The translations under genes and the position numbers were made by a program. A DNA stretch of 64,000 bases from assembly GCF_007565055.1 (NCBI RefSeq), contig NC_044565.1:43321211-43385210 (forward strand). Direction: 5' to 3'. Source of the DNA: Rhinopithecus roxellana (lineage: Eukaryota; Chordata; Mammalia; Primates; Cercopithecidae). A model generated the notes under the pieces. The model saw nothing but the letters and a program-made list of their open reading frames with translations, was not told the DNA's origin and did not search any database. Within the stretch, counting starts at the first letter, position 1. The number at the start of each line of letters is the position of its first letter. Positions 46,660 through 58,500 of the stretch are shown in pieces.

Positions 46660-46711
46660 GTAAATTCTCCTCAGGTAAATTCTTAAATTTGTTTTAAGTA
46701 ATTAAAAAGTA

Positions 46712-47005
46712 CAGTTGTCCCAGAGTATCCATGGGGGATTGTTTCTTGGACCCTGTGTAAATACCAAAATCCGTGGATACCCAAGTCTCTTATATGAAAT
46801 GAGACTTTGTTTATAGCCTGTGCACAATCTTCTGTATACTTTAAGTTATCTCTAGATTATAATACCTAATACAATGCATATGCCATGTAAGTAGTTATTA
46901 TACTGTATTTTTAAATAGTTTTATTGTTATTTATTTATTTTTGAATATTTTCTATCTGCAGTTGGTTGAATCTGCAGATGTGGAATCTGTGGGTAGGGCC
47001 AACTG
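46712..47005 (+). mobile_element. Tigger-like (TcMar) DNA transposon, non-autonomous
   Basis: Terminal inverted repeats CAGTTGTCCC and GGGCCAACTG, flanked by TA on both sides. Internal strings GATACCCAAGTCTCTTATAT, TATACTTTAAGTTATCTCTA and TATAATACCTAATACAATGC match MER2/Tigger-type elements. It starts about 50 bp after the exon 7 donor. A 110-codon frame running through its end is not a gene. Confidence 0.9.
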
Positions 47006-47152
47006 TAACTCTTTTTACTCAGGTAGTCTTCATAGGTTATGAAGTAATCTTTTTTTTTTTGTCAGTTTTCCTTACACATTTATTTATAAACACACCTTCT
47101 ATAATGCTTCTTTTTATCCTTACAATTAATGTCCATTTTCTTTCTCCCTCTC

Positions 47153-47224
47153 TACACGCGCACACACACACCCACTCACACCCACACCCACGCATAAATA
47201 CACACACACACACACACACACACC
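47153..47224 (+). repeat. (CA)n-rich microsatellite, compound
   Basis: Interrupted CA/CCCACA units then a pure (CA)n run of about 22 bases at the right end. Confidence 0.95.
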
Positions 47225-47299
47225 ATCCAGCCTGTAGATATTTATGCTTCATTTTCAGTAAACATGCAGAAGCACTTTTGACAGACATTTTCCTTTAAA

Positions 47300-48860
47300 T
47301 TTAAATTCTAAAGAACTCTGTAGAAAGCAGTGAATGGTAACTGAAAAGTTGAGTGAAATTTTTCATATTGCTAAAACTTTTAACGTTGATTACATATCAG
47401 AGAATCCTTTTCAGAGGAGAATGAATTATGACTGAAAACATAAACCTTGCCATTCGACTCAATTTTTATTGTTTTAAAGTATTTGTCCTTAGTTCATCTT
47501 TGAACTCGGATTATATTCTCTTATTTTGTGCTTTAGAACATTCAATATTTTGTGTAAAGAATACAGAAGATTCTGCTGCTTCTGTCAGTTGAATTTCACA
47601 CTGCATTGATGATATTAGCAAGGTAATATTTTATAGAAGTGCGTTGTAAACTATAACATGTAGATATAAGGAGGTATGATTATCAGTAGTACTATCACCA
47701 TTTCATGTGTGTGATTTTTAAGGATGTGGCACAGTGTGATTAGTTAGGACATAGTTCTTCTTTCACCAAGTAAATTGTGGTAGTTGATAGCAAAATGGAG
47801 AGAACATTTTTATTCTTAGGCAAAGAGAAAAAACATTTCTAGTGACATTTTACAAATATTCTGTAAATAGAGGCTACTCATTTTGGCTATAAAATTTTGG
47901 TTAGATTTAAGTAGAAAATTATGCTTGTATTTTAAAATATAAATACATGAGTAAAGTAAATATATAAGAAATTAGTAAAAAATAAAAAGCCTAACAGTAT
48001 TTAAATAGTCTTGTCAAGGCCAAAATGCCATTTTAATTATATATTGTATTTATCCAAAAATTATTTTTCTCATATTCTTTTTTTGTTTTTTTTTGAAGTC
48101 CCAATCTCCCCACAATGGAAGTTGAGAAAATGTAGCAAAATAGAGAAGAGAGAGCCTGTAATTTGCTTTTGGTGTTTTGATGTATGCAATAAGTAAGATA
48201 CTATGTTGATTTTTTTTCTATTAAAGAATTGGAATTATGCATACATTTTATAGTGTTCTTTTTTTATTTTAAAAAAATTTTCATTAAACCCATGTCTCTT
48301 TTTTTAAAATATACATTTTCTGTTGGCTCTGGAATTTTAATCTTGATGTTTTAAGTGAGATCATGAGAAAATATAGCTAGGTTGTGTTACTCTTTCCAGG
48401 TGTTATTTCTAAATTATACTTTAATATTTATCACAATTCCAAGGTTGAAAAATACACCATTTATGAGTTTCTTTGTATTTTAGATGTACATAATTCGAGA
48501 AGTTTCCCCAGGCATTTGTCTGTGGAAAAGTTTGCAATGCCAGAAAAAGATTGCTTAGTACTTACTTTATTTTGCTATTTAACAAAATTAGTTGGTGGCT
48601 CTCTACTAGACTGGAAAATCTTTGAAGGCAGTTTCTTTTAAATATTATATCCACATGCTCAGTGCCTTATTCATATAAACATGGAATAAATATTATATTA
48701 GTAATATTAATTCACATTTAAGTTTCAGGTTTAATTGGGTTATACAAGTTTTCTGTTTTGTAGTAACTCTAAGAAAATGTAGAATTAGTAGTAATGAGTA
48801 CTATAAAATCTTTATTTGTGGAATATACTGAAATTCTTAGCAAAGTACAGATAAATTAAG
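47300..48860. other. Intron 7, unassigned AT-rich stretch
   Basis: No recognised gene or repeat. Two + frames of 61 and 85 codons have no family signature or supporting splice context. Confidence 0.45.
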
Positions 48861-48869
48861 CAATCTTTT

Positions 48870-49480
48870 ATCACAACTCAGATTTGACAAATGTTAATAT
48901 TTTGTCACATTGGTTCAGATATATCTATATTTCTCTTTCTCTTAAAAATAAAATGTTTTAAGAATAGCTAAGACCCGACTCCCTTTTCTGTCCCGCCTTC
49001 CCGTCTTTCTTTTCTTTGCTTCTCTCCCTTTAAATAGTAACTGTTTACCCAAAATTGGGTAAAAAAAAAAAATAAACAAAAAAACCCAGAAAAATAAAGA
49101 TCTTCCAAGTTTAAAGTTTTGATACTAATTCTTTGTTAGTTATATGGGATATAAATATCTCTGTGGCATGTCTTTTAACTTTGTATATATTTTGTCATAC
49201 AGAGTTTAACTTTCAGTCTGGTCACATCCTTCTCTTGTGGTTTCTGTTGTGTTTCAAGTAAGAAAATCTTTCATATATTTTTCTGAAAAGATTCTGCTAT
49301 AGTTCAGAAAGTTATTTTTAGTATTTAAGTATGAGATAGCGCCTATTTTCTATATGCTTATACAATTTGAGTGTGTCTTATTCATTTGTGTGGGTTAGGG
49401 GCTGATTTCACAGTTTTTTTTTTTACACATGCCATTAATATTTAGAAAGTTTAAAAAATATATCATTTACGTATAAGATT
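48870..49480 (-). repeat. Old L1 fragments, antisense
   Basis: The left part (GGTTCAGATATATCTATATT, then a C-rich string near 48975-49010) resembles antisense L1ME 3'UTR. The right part (CTTTGTTAGTTATATGGGAT, GTCTTTTAACTTTGTATATA, GTCATACAGAGTTTAACTTT) resembles antisense L1 ORF2. Diverged. Confidence 0.55.
49087..49118 (+). repeat. 32-bp exact inverted repeat, arm 1
   Basis: The reverse complement of this 32-mer (centre GATCTTCCAAGTTTAAAG) occurs exactly at 49829-49860. A-rich sequence lies immediately left. Confidence 0.96.
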
Positions 49481-49828
49481 CTGGCTGTACATCATAAGGA
49501 CTTTGGATGGTACCAGCAGTGTGAACTCTGAGTCTTTTAGACATGGTAAGAGTGTTGATAGTTTATGTTTTGAAAATAAGAAGAAATGTGAGACTTCTTT
49601 GTTATGTGTGATCCTTTTTAATTGGCTGGCTCAAACAGTTCTGCTTGTGGGAGTTTTTTTTTTTTTTTTAATTTTTAAACAGTTGTCTCTCTTAAGCAAT
49701 ATAAATGTTACTGTTGTAGTTTAGTAGCAGAGTTAGATTTAAGAGATGGTAAATAGATTTCAGATAATTGATTTTTTAAAAATCCCATTCTGCTTTTATG
49801 TATTTCCTCTTTGAATTCAGTGTTTCTG

Positions 49829-49860
49829 AACTTTAAACTTGGAAGATCTTTATTTTTCTG
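49829..49860 (-). repeat. 32-bp exact inverted repeat, arm 2
   Basis: Exact reverse complement of 49087-49118, followed by a T run that mirrors the A run beside arm 1. The arms are 710 bp apart. Confidence 0.96.
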
Positions 49861-49960
49861 TTTTTTTTTTTTTTTTTTGTAATATAATAGACATGGCTTT
49901 GTGGCATCCATATTAAAAATGGGTAATTTTCCTTATGGTCCCTGTCTTCCTGCTGGGTTG

Positions 49961-50285
49961 ATAATGTTTTGATGTATTTTTCTTTTGCTCTGATGAGAGG
50001 TCTGCTGCTGCTGCTCTGACATATTCATTTGGATGAATAATTATAACTTGCACAATGTCAAGCTGAAGATGGTAGGGTTTTGTGCGTCATGACAAGCCTA
50101 GTAGCCAGTGCAGGTGTCTCACAGCATGATCAGCAACAGCCAGTGTATTCTGGCTCAGAGGAGACATTTAGAGTAGTAAGAAATCAGCACCAAGGGCAAG
50201 GCTGCTGCTACTATTGCTGCCATAATATGTGCCAAAGGGACACAAAGTGCTTCTCAAAGACGAGTGTCTAAGCACCTCTTTGTAG
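49961..50285. other. Non-repetitive, GC-richer intronic island
   Basis: This stretch is less AT-biased than its surroundings, lacks repeat phrases and has CTG-rich segments (CTGCTGCTGCTGCTCTGACA). A 63-codon frame at 50080-50271 is not recognisable. It could be a conserved non-coding element or chance. Confidence 0.3.
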
Positions 50286-50819
50286 ATATTTACTTTATTT
50301 GTTTGCTCAGTTAATCTTTTATAGATTTTAGCATAGATGGTAAGAACATCTCATGATTTTATTCTACTTTCTAACATCACAAATGTTCCAAAATATATCT
50401 TTAATAATTGTTTTAGACTTTTACATACAGGTCACATGTGTAAATACTCTTGACTGAGACTATAGAATGCCCTACTGTCAGATTTTGAGTGCACTGATAT
50501 TATGATTATAAAAAAATGAAATTCCTTTTGTCCAGATCACTGATCAAGCAAAAATGGATGTTAAAAATTGCAATTTTGCTTGAAAGTGTGCCACTAAATG
50601 CAGGCTTGATGAAGTATTCTTGCCATGGGCAGTTGGAATCCTCAGGTTCGGTGTGGTATAGTAAATAGTGGTCTTTATATTTTTTATCATGGAAATCTTA
50701 TATTCTTGGAATAATGCCATGAATGCAAGAAGAGCAAAACTAATGATAAAACCTCTGGCTGATAATCTGATGGTGAATGAAGAATTTGTAATTAAAGGAA
50801 GCAGTCCTATTACATAGCA

Positions 50820-50985
50820 GGGAGCATGATCCATTAGTTAGAGCAGCATACTAGCAGTTGGGTATTCTAAGTTCTGTTTACAGTTCAGCCATTAATTTAA
50901 TTGTATTAGTTCAGACAAGTCACGTAACTGCCCTTTGCCTCAGTTCATATGTACTGTATATGGAAATAGTGAACCTTTTTTCTTT
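50820..50985 (+). repeat. MIR-like SINE
   Basis: TTAGTTAGAGCAGCATACTA, TAGTTCAGACAAGTCACGTA and CTGCCCTTTGCCTCAGTTCA follow the MIR layout. Confidence 0.55.
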
Positions 50986-52750
50986 CATGGATATGTAAAG
51001 AAAAATAATCTGGTTTAAAACAAGCACAGTGTTGGGACAAATCCCCCCAGTTTTTCACCCCAATGATCCTGTGGAAGTTCTTTTGACCAACTGGATTTTT
51101 TTTCTTTCCATTTTTTCTCTGCTGTTTTTGTTAGAGGACTTAACAATAGTAGTGGAATTTTATTCACTCTTAAATTGGTTAATTTCATATGCTTTTTCTT
51201 TCTTGGCAGTCTTACTGTTGCCACAGTGGTATGATTAAAAGGACATCAAAAGGATCAAAACAAAGAAAATTTATTATTGAGATTATGTGATATGGTAGAA
51301 AAAGTATCAGCGTAGGAGTCATTTGACCTATAGACTTAGTCAGCTATCAGCTGCCTTTCTTTTATTTTTCTTTCTTAATAGCTAATTATTTATTTAAAAA
51401 GCAGCCTGTATTGATTCTAAAAAAGAAGAGAAAGAGGGAAAATACAAGCAAGTAAAATTAAAATGTAAAGTTACCATCAATGCTTTTATTTAGGCAGTAG
51501 TATTGAGGTGTCATTGTATAATTGTTTTGAAACTATGCTTGTCACTTAACAAAGTTTCATTTAAAAATATCATTGATAATACTGTGCATTTGTTATTCCA
51601 AATAATTCTTAGAATTACTTGGGTTTTAGTTACAATTGGGTTTATGTTTATCCAGCAAATTAAGAATTAATGTGGCCAAAGTCTAGAAAAACATTATCTC
51701 TACATTTACTTAGGTCCTTCAGTAAAGTAGCAATGATTTCCTAATCTACATGTTACATATTTTTGTTGAATTTTTCTTAAGTTTTTTAAGATTTTTGTTA
51801 TTTTTAATGCAGTCTTTTTAATTGTATTTTTTAGTTTTCAGAATGTGGGCAAACTATTAATTTTTTTAATGTTTTATTTTGATCAAATATGTGAACATAG
51901 CTTCAGGAGTTAAGTTTGCATGGTTTTTTTTTGTTGTTGCTGTTTTTGCTTTCTTTTTAGAAAAAACAGCATAGCCTCCATCTCACCTGTTTCTCCAGGG
52001 GCAAACACTTTTGGCTGTTAGCTGATTCTTTCAGTAGTTGTCATTACATGCTTTTGTATTTATACTACTTTTGTTTTGGGCATTATCTATTAACTTCCAC
52101 TGTAGATAATGAGGAGTTTGTTGTTTTCTCTCCCTACCCTCATTCCATCCTACCTTCCTGCTTTCCCCAAATAACTGTATTGTAATTTGGATAGTAATAT
52201 TCAGTGTTTACATTATAATGAAGATATTTGTATCCTATGTAGATATAAGTAATGTGGTTATTTATATCTAATGTAATGTAGTTAACTATGATTAATTTTC
52301 CTTTGTCACCCTGGTTTTTATTATTCCTAGAGGTAACTTTTTTTTTTAAAACTTTTCCATTTCTTTAGTTTTCTAAGTTGTTATAACTCATTCAACCCCC
52401 ATATACTAAAATACCAATGGTATTTCTAAGTAAATGTTTTTTATGGGCAGTGGGATGGATATATGACTTTGGATTTCACTTACTTGCCAGATTAAAGAAG
52501 ATACTATATCGCTATAGTTTCAGTTGATTTCTAAGATTATAAAAATTGGTTTAAGCTTTGTAGAAGATTTGAGATCTGTGCATTGTGAGCACATGAGATA
52601 CTTTTGGAATGGCAAAGCTCCCCCATAAATTTAAAGACCCAAAGAGACTAGTTATATGGAACAGGTTTTTTTAATCAAATGCCTTCATTATGAGGTACAT
52701 TAATTGATTTACTTGCTGATGTTAATAAATATGACTTTATTATAGACCTT
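50986..52750. other. Intron 7, mostly unassigned
   Basis: AT-rich. About 51880-52350 may be an old L1 3' fragment (ATAGCTTCAGGAGTTAAGTT), low certainty. No gene seen. Confidence 0.4.
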
Positions 52751-52764
52751 CACAGTAGGCTTCA

Positions 52765-52985
52765 TATCTGCTCAGCCACTGTAGCATAGTGTAAAGAGAA
52801 TACAGAGTCTAAAAAGTCTGGGTCACATTTTGACTCTGTCTTTACCAGTGCATGACCTTGTGTAAATCACTTATTTATAAAAAGAGAGAAATAATATCTA
52901 TGTCATAGATTACATATGAGAACAAATTGAGGTGTTGTATATGAAAATCCTTTCGAATTGTAAAATGCTGTACAAATGTACACAG
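52765..52985 (+). repeat. MIR element
   Basis: GTAGCATAGTGTAAAGAGAA, TTTTGACTCTGTCTTTACCA, GCATGACCTTGTGTAAATCA and ATTGTAAAATGCTGTACAAA follow the MIR consensus order from tRNA-like head to 3' end. Confidence 0.75.
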
Positions 52986-53870
52986 TGATGTAGGGAGTTA
53001 ATGCAGTTTGTAAATTGGTGAACTCAATATAGTGAGAGCTAATATGGGCAAAGAAGTGATCTCTCTCCATGTGTAATGATATTGTTTATTTGTGTATTTA
53101 TACACACATATCTGTCCGACAACAGTTATTATCTATATATTGAATTACATATACATTAAAGACTTTAAAGACAGCATTTTATTTATATGCAATAAACAAG
53201 GAGTTTTCTGTGTTCAAAAATGAAATAGGGATGATTAGTGAAAAATCATGGTCAATCTCACCAGGCTACGTGGATGTGAAAGGTGACTGCATATACATTG
53301 TACTATAAATAACAGAGAAAAGAGACATTGAGAGAAATACTGTTTGGTTTCACAGTTTTATTGGTTAATAATATATTGTGAGTACTTCGATGAACTTAAT
53401 GCTTAATGGTATGGTTTGGAGTAACTCAGTAAAATATTTTTATATAGCAGGTATCCTAAGTAAGAGAAAACATATGAGTATCAGTCTCCAAATGACTCCT
53501 TTAATGTTGTGATCTATATTTTAAAATACTTTTGGATAAAAATTATTTTAGGTAGTATCAGTGAAGCAAGTTTATTTTAATGTGAGTATAATTTATTAAC
53601 ATTCTTTCTCTCATATTTTGTTCCTGACAGGGACTCTGGCAAATTGATACACTATGTCTATATCTATTTGAATTTTTTTTTTAATAATCCAGGGGCTAAT
53701 TTGGAATATATGGGTGTTTATATGCTTGTGGATGCATGTATGTGTGTATATGTTTTAAACCTTCATTTCTGAAAAACAGATGGCCATTGAAGAATAAAGA
53801 TCCAATAGGTTGAAGACAGAAATGATAGATACTTCAGTGACAAAAAGTGTTAATTCAAATATGACCTCCT

Positions 53871-53919
53871 AGCATTTCTAGCTCTACGTATTAGAAATGC
53901 TAATACGTAGAGCTAGAAA
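53871..53919. repeat. Perfect 19-bp hairpin with overlapping alternative hairpin
   Basis: TTTCTAGCTCTACGTATTA (53875-53893), loop GAAATGC, then its exact complement TAATACGTAGAGCTAGAAA (53901-53919). In addition AGCATTTCTA (53871-53880) pairs exactly with TAGAAATGCT (53892-53901). The two hairpins share bases and exclude each other. Confidence 0.97.
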
Positions 53920-54039
53920 ATATTTCCCCCTCATCTTGTGCCAAGATAAAAGTTGAATATTAGAAACCCAACCAATTTATTAGATAGATACAGAGTTGGA
54001 AAATATTGGAGTTTGTAAATAGTAGAGAGACTGAGACAG

Positions 54040-54063
54040 TATTAATTAATTAATTAATTAAAT
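54040..54063 (+). repeat. (ATTA)n microsatellite
   Basis: Five to six ATTA units ending in AAATGATATC. Confidence 0.9.
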
Positions 54064-55524
54064 GATATCACTGTTAGCAGTTAGTTCCCTGGCTCTGGCT
54101 ATAAGAATAACATTGGCAGCTAGCAGCAAACTGGTATTCTTTCTGTTAGTTTTGAGCTTATCTGATGTAAAGGTTTTTATGATCTTTTTTTTTATTTCAT
54201 TGATTTTACAATGATGAAAAATTAGATATAGCTAACTTTTTTCTTTAGGGATGGTAACACCCTTTTGGGTATAACCTAACTGGAACAAAAAGCTAGTCTT
54301 TTTTCTTTTTTTTTTTTTTTTTTTCTGGTCCACTAATTGGCTTGGCCTTTTTTTTTTTTTTTTGTTTTTTTTTTTTGTTTTGAATAGTTCACAATATAGG
54401 ATGCTAAGGATAAGATTGAAAGTACCTACTTATTTTCAACATGTGCTTGAGGAACTTTTTTTCGCTTTTCAAAAGTGGAATTGCTACAGTTACTCTGTGA
54501 TGACTACACATGAGGTGACTATGTTTTATTTGGTCCTGTGAGCAGATACCCTTTTCACATGAATGAAAAACACTTGCAAATGTTTTAAATGATCAGTGAT
54601 CAGTTATAGTCAAAATAACTTAAGTATAGAAGAGGTGATATATTCTTTATGGATTGCTTGATGGGTAACAGTATTTGACCAAACAAATTCAGTTACAGAT
54701 AAACCTGTAGAAAGAGTTGAAAACATCAATGAAGCATGTAAGTAACTTCAAATGAACTGAATATTTAGATTTATCACCTCTTTAAAGATACCTGATAGAC
54801 ATATTACAAGTAATACTAAAATTTCTTAAAAAGCTTTATTTCTTAATATTCTCTTATTCTATTTATACTTTTGGAATCGCCAAAGATAAAGAAAAAAAAG
54901 AATTATTAGAAGATTTATCTGCAAGTAATTATAAAAAAAATCAGAATTGAAAGCAACTGTTGCAAGTACCAGAAAATTATGCTATTAATTTAAGTGTCAT
55001 GAGAGCACAAAAGATCACATTCTGGCACTGTGTGGAAATTATTAAAATACTGGAAATAATAGTACTTAAGATGAAGATATTATACTCTAAGATCTGGTTA
55101 AGTGACTGACATTACTACTTCACTTCAGGTATTATGAAAGTAACAAAATGCTTTTAAAGATAATAAGCATTACATTCTGAGATTGGCAGTGTTCATACTT
55201 TTCTGCTTAAGTGCTTTCCTTGCTTAACATAATTTAATAACAGTTATGGGGAAATAGCTAACATCTTAGTTCCCACATGTATCTTTCCCCCTTCTCCAAT
55301 ATATACACATTTATATATCTATATATACATATAGAAGTAATACAGTTTTATTCTTTAAGTGTTGGGTATATGAACTTTTCTGCATTCTTTGCCATTACTG
55401 TGAGGAGTGTTACTATTTTGTGTTTTTTAAGTTCCTAATTGTTGAGAAAACTAACGAGAAGCTGTTAGTTTCTACACATCTACTGCTGTGTAGATCCATT
55501 ACTGTTCAGAAATCAGAATGACTG

Positions 55525-57046
55525 GTTTTTTCAATAGCTTTATTGAGATGTAATCGACATACAGTAAACTGAATGTATTTAAAGTGTATAGTTTGCTGAG
55601 TTTTGACAAATATCTACACCCATTAAATTGTCACCACAATCAAGATAATAAACATATCCATCATATCCCAGTCACCTCCTTCCCCATTGTTGTCCCTCCC
55701 TTTAGTCCTTCCCAACCTTCCCCCTGGGCCTTAGGCAAGTACTGATCTGCTTTATGCTACCATTGATTTGTTTGCAGTTTATAGAATCTTATATAATTCT
55801 GTGTGCTTTTCTATGCCAGTCTTTTTTTCCTTAGCATAATCACTTGGAGATTCAACCATGTTGTAGCATGTAATATAGTTCATTCTTTTTTTGCTGAGTA
55901 TTGATGGATGTGCCACATATTGGCCATTCACCTTTTGATGGGCATATGGGTTGTTTTCAGAATTTGGCTAGTAAAATTTTCTCCAAATTGATCTAAAGAG
56001 TCAATGCAGTCACAATCAAAATCCCAACAGCTCTTTTTTCTTTTTTTTTTTCTAATTTAAGAAATTGACAAAATTATGGCTGGTTGCAATGGCTCACAGC
56101 CATAATCCCAACACTTTAGGCGGCTGAGACTAGAGGATTGATTGAGCCCGACAGTTGGAGAACATCTGGGCAACATGGTGAAACCTCGTCTCTGCAAAAA
56201 ATACAAAAATCAGCTGGGTGTGGGGGCAACACATCTGTAGTCCCCCAGCTACTCAGGAGGCTGAGGTGGGAGGATCAGTTGAGCCCAGGAGCTCGAGGTT
56301 GCAGTGAGCTGTGATCATGCCACTGCACTCCAGCCTGTGTGACAGAGAGAGACCCTATCTCAAAAACTAACAAACAAAAAACCAAAAAAAACAATAAAAA
56401 CAAAAACATCCTGAAATTAACAGAATTATTCCAAAATGTATGTGCAAAGGCTGCAAAGGTGTTATGATAGTTAAAATAACTCTGAAAAAGAACAAAATGA
56501 GAAGACTAACACAACCTGATTTTAATACTTACAAATCTACTTTTTTTCAGGATAATTTGGTATTTTCATAAAAGTAAACAAGTAGATCACTGGAACAGAG
56601 AATTCAGAAATAGACCCATACATATACAAACAGCTGTTTTCAACGATGGTACAAAGATAGTTTAGTGGAGGAAGGACAGTCTTTCAACACATGGTGCTGA
56701 GACAATTGGATATCTGTAAGTGAAAATGAACTCATTGATCCATATACAGAAATTAATTTATAATGAATTATAAACTTAATATAAAAACCTAAATATAAAG
56801 CTTCTAGAAGAAACACAGGAAAAAGCATTTGTAACTCTAGGCTAGGCAGATATTTCTTAGTATAACACCAAATGCAAGGTCCAAAAAAGAACAAATTGAT
56901 AAATTGTTCTTCATCAAAATTAAAAATTTCTGTTCTTGAAAGACACTCAAGAGAAATTAGAAGCTAGATTAGACAATGTTTGCAAATCATATATCTGATG
57001 TATTTAGAATATATAAAGAACTCTCAAAGCTCAATAATAAAACTCA
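55525..57046 (-). mobile_element. Old L1M with 5' inversion (twin priming), interrupted by an Alu
   Basis: 55525-55980 is antisense L1 3'UTR and ORF2 end (ATTGAGATGTAATCGACATA to GGTTGTTTTCAGAATTTGGC). From 55983 to 57046 the sequence is sense-strand L1 ORF2 (CACAATCAAAATCCCAACAG, ACAAGTAGATCACTGGAACA, AGAACTCTCAAAGCTCAATA). The sense piece ends upstream of where the antisense piece begins in L1 coordinates, as expected for twin priming with a small deletion. An AluJ sits within the inverted part. Confidence 0.8.
56078..56412 (+). mobile_element. AluJ-like element inside the inverted L1
   Basis: GGCTGGTTGCAATGGCTCAC to GACAGAGAGAGACCC with an A-rich tail containing AACAAAC units. Target duplication GAAATTGACAAAATTAT (56061-56077) and GAAATTAACAGAATTAT (56413-56429). 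Confidence 0.92.
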
Positions 57047-57258
57047 AAATGGACATTGTTTATGTACACACATTCTACATTTTTCAAGGATAACACTTTC
57101 ACTACCATTGAAGCTGTATATAAATTTATTTCATGTCAAAAAAGTTTTCAAAATATGTTTACTTAGCTCTTAGAGAATTGAACTTACGTCAGTTGCTTGT
57201 CTATTTTTGCCTAGGAATCAGGTAATTCTTGCTTTCATCTTCACTTTCTTTGCAACAC

Positions 57259-57994
57259 TTTTTTTTTTTTTAAATTATTATACTTTTAAGTTTTAGGGTA
57301 CATGTGCACAACGTGCAGGTTTGTTACATATGTATACATGTGCCATGTTGGTTTGCTGCACCCATTAACTCGTCATTTGCATTTAGGTATTTCTCCTAAT
57401 ACTATCCCTCCCCCGCCAACCCCATGACAGGCCCTGGTGTGTGATGTTTCCTGCCCTCTGTCCAGGTGTTCTCATTGTTCAAATTCCACCTGTGAATGAG
57501 AACATGCAGTGTTTGGTTTTCTGTTCTTGTGATAATTTGCTGAGAATGATAGTTTACAACTTCATCCATGTCCCTACAAAGGACATGAACTAATCCCTTT
57601 TTTATGGCTGCATAGTAATCCACGGTGTATATGTGCCACATTTTCTTAATCCAGTCTATCATTGATGGACATTTAGGTTGGTTGCAAGTCTTTGCTATTG
57701 TGAATAGTGCAGCAGTAAACATACATATGCATGTGTCTTTATAGTAGCATAATTTATAATCCTTTGGGTATATACCCAGTAATGGGATGGCTGGGTCAAA
57801 TGGTATTTCTAGTTCTAGATCCTTGAGGAATTGCCTTACTGTCTTCCACAATGGCTGAACTAGTTTACACTCCCACCAACAGTGTAAAAGTGTTCCTGTT
57901 TCTCTATGTCCTCTCCAGCACCTGTTGTTTCCTGACTTTTTAATGATTGCCATTCTAACTGGTGTGAGATGGTGTCTCGTTGTGGTTTTGATTT
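57259..57994 (-). mobile_element. 5'-truncated L1 3' end (L1PA/PB-like), antisense
   Basis: Poly-T, then GTACATGTGCACAACGTGCA, then the antisense end of ORF2. A 183-codon minus frame (57402-57953) is the ORF2 C-terminus (SGNNRCWRGHRETGTLLHCW, then DLELEIPFDPAIPLLGIYPK), with a frame change near its end. Target duplication TTTGCAACACTTT (left) and TTTGCAACATTTC (right, about 57994-58006). Confidence 0.92.
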
Positions 57995-58005
57995 TTGCAA
58001 CATTT

Positions 58006-58500
58006 CTTACTCAACCACATTGCTTCAGTCAGCTTCATGGTGGTGTTATGTTGATGAAAAGATGCACACAGTTCTTCCACTTCACTTCTTTTTGTCCCAG
58101 GGATTTTCTAATGCTAAGACCAAGGATGCCTGTGGGAGCCACTAGGCATACATACATATCCACACCTGTAAGTGTGAGAGACTGAATCCCCATTAGGGCA
58201 ATTCAGCCAGTGGTGTGGAAGCCAGAAAAAAATGCTCTTGCATTCTGGTTCTTGGACAGGAATTCTGAGGAACTTTCTCTACAGCTTCTTACAGAGCTAC
58301 CATCGACTACAATAACCAGCTTGAAAGCGCATCCTTATTTTGCGTTCCCTCCTGTGTTTCACTCCAGTTCCCACTCTTCATTCCCTGAGTTCACTTCCAA
58401 TAAATTTTCCCGATACATGTCCTTGTCTCTGGCTTTGCTTTCTGGGGAAATTTCAAGCTTCGGCCAGTTGTCATTGTTACATGCTACAGATGAAGATATG
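58006..58500 (+). repeat. Possible old LTR
   Basis: GTGTTTCACTCCAGTTCCCA, CACTTCCAATAAATTTTCCC (poly(A)-like AATAAA) and CTTGTCTCTGGCTTTGCTTT, then GGGGAA, resemble the 3' end of an ancient mammalian LTR. The family is uncertain. The 60-97 codon frames here are not supported as genes. Confidence 0.4.

Noticed and set aside
46966..47298. 110-codon frame with a His/Thr repeat
   Set aside because: The repeat is the (CA)n microsatellite, and the frame starts in the Tigger-like element.
57402..57953. 183-codon reverse frame as a gene
   Set aside because: It is the C-terminus of L1 ORF2 in a truncated insertion with target duplications.
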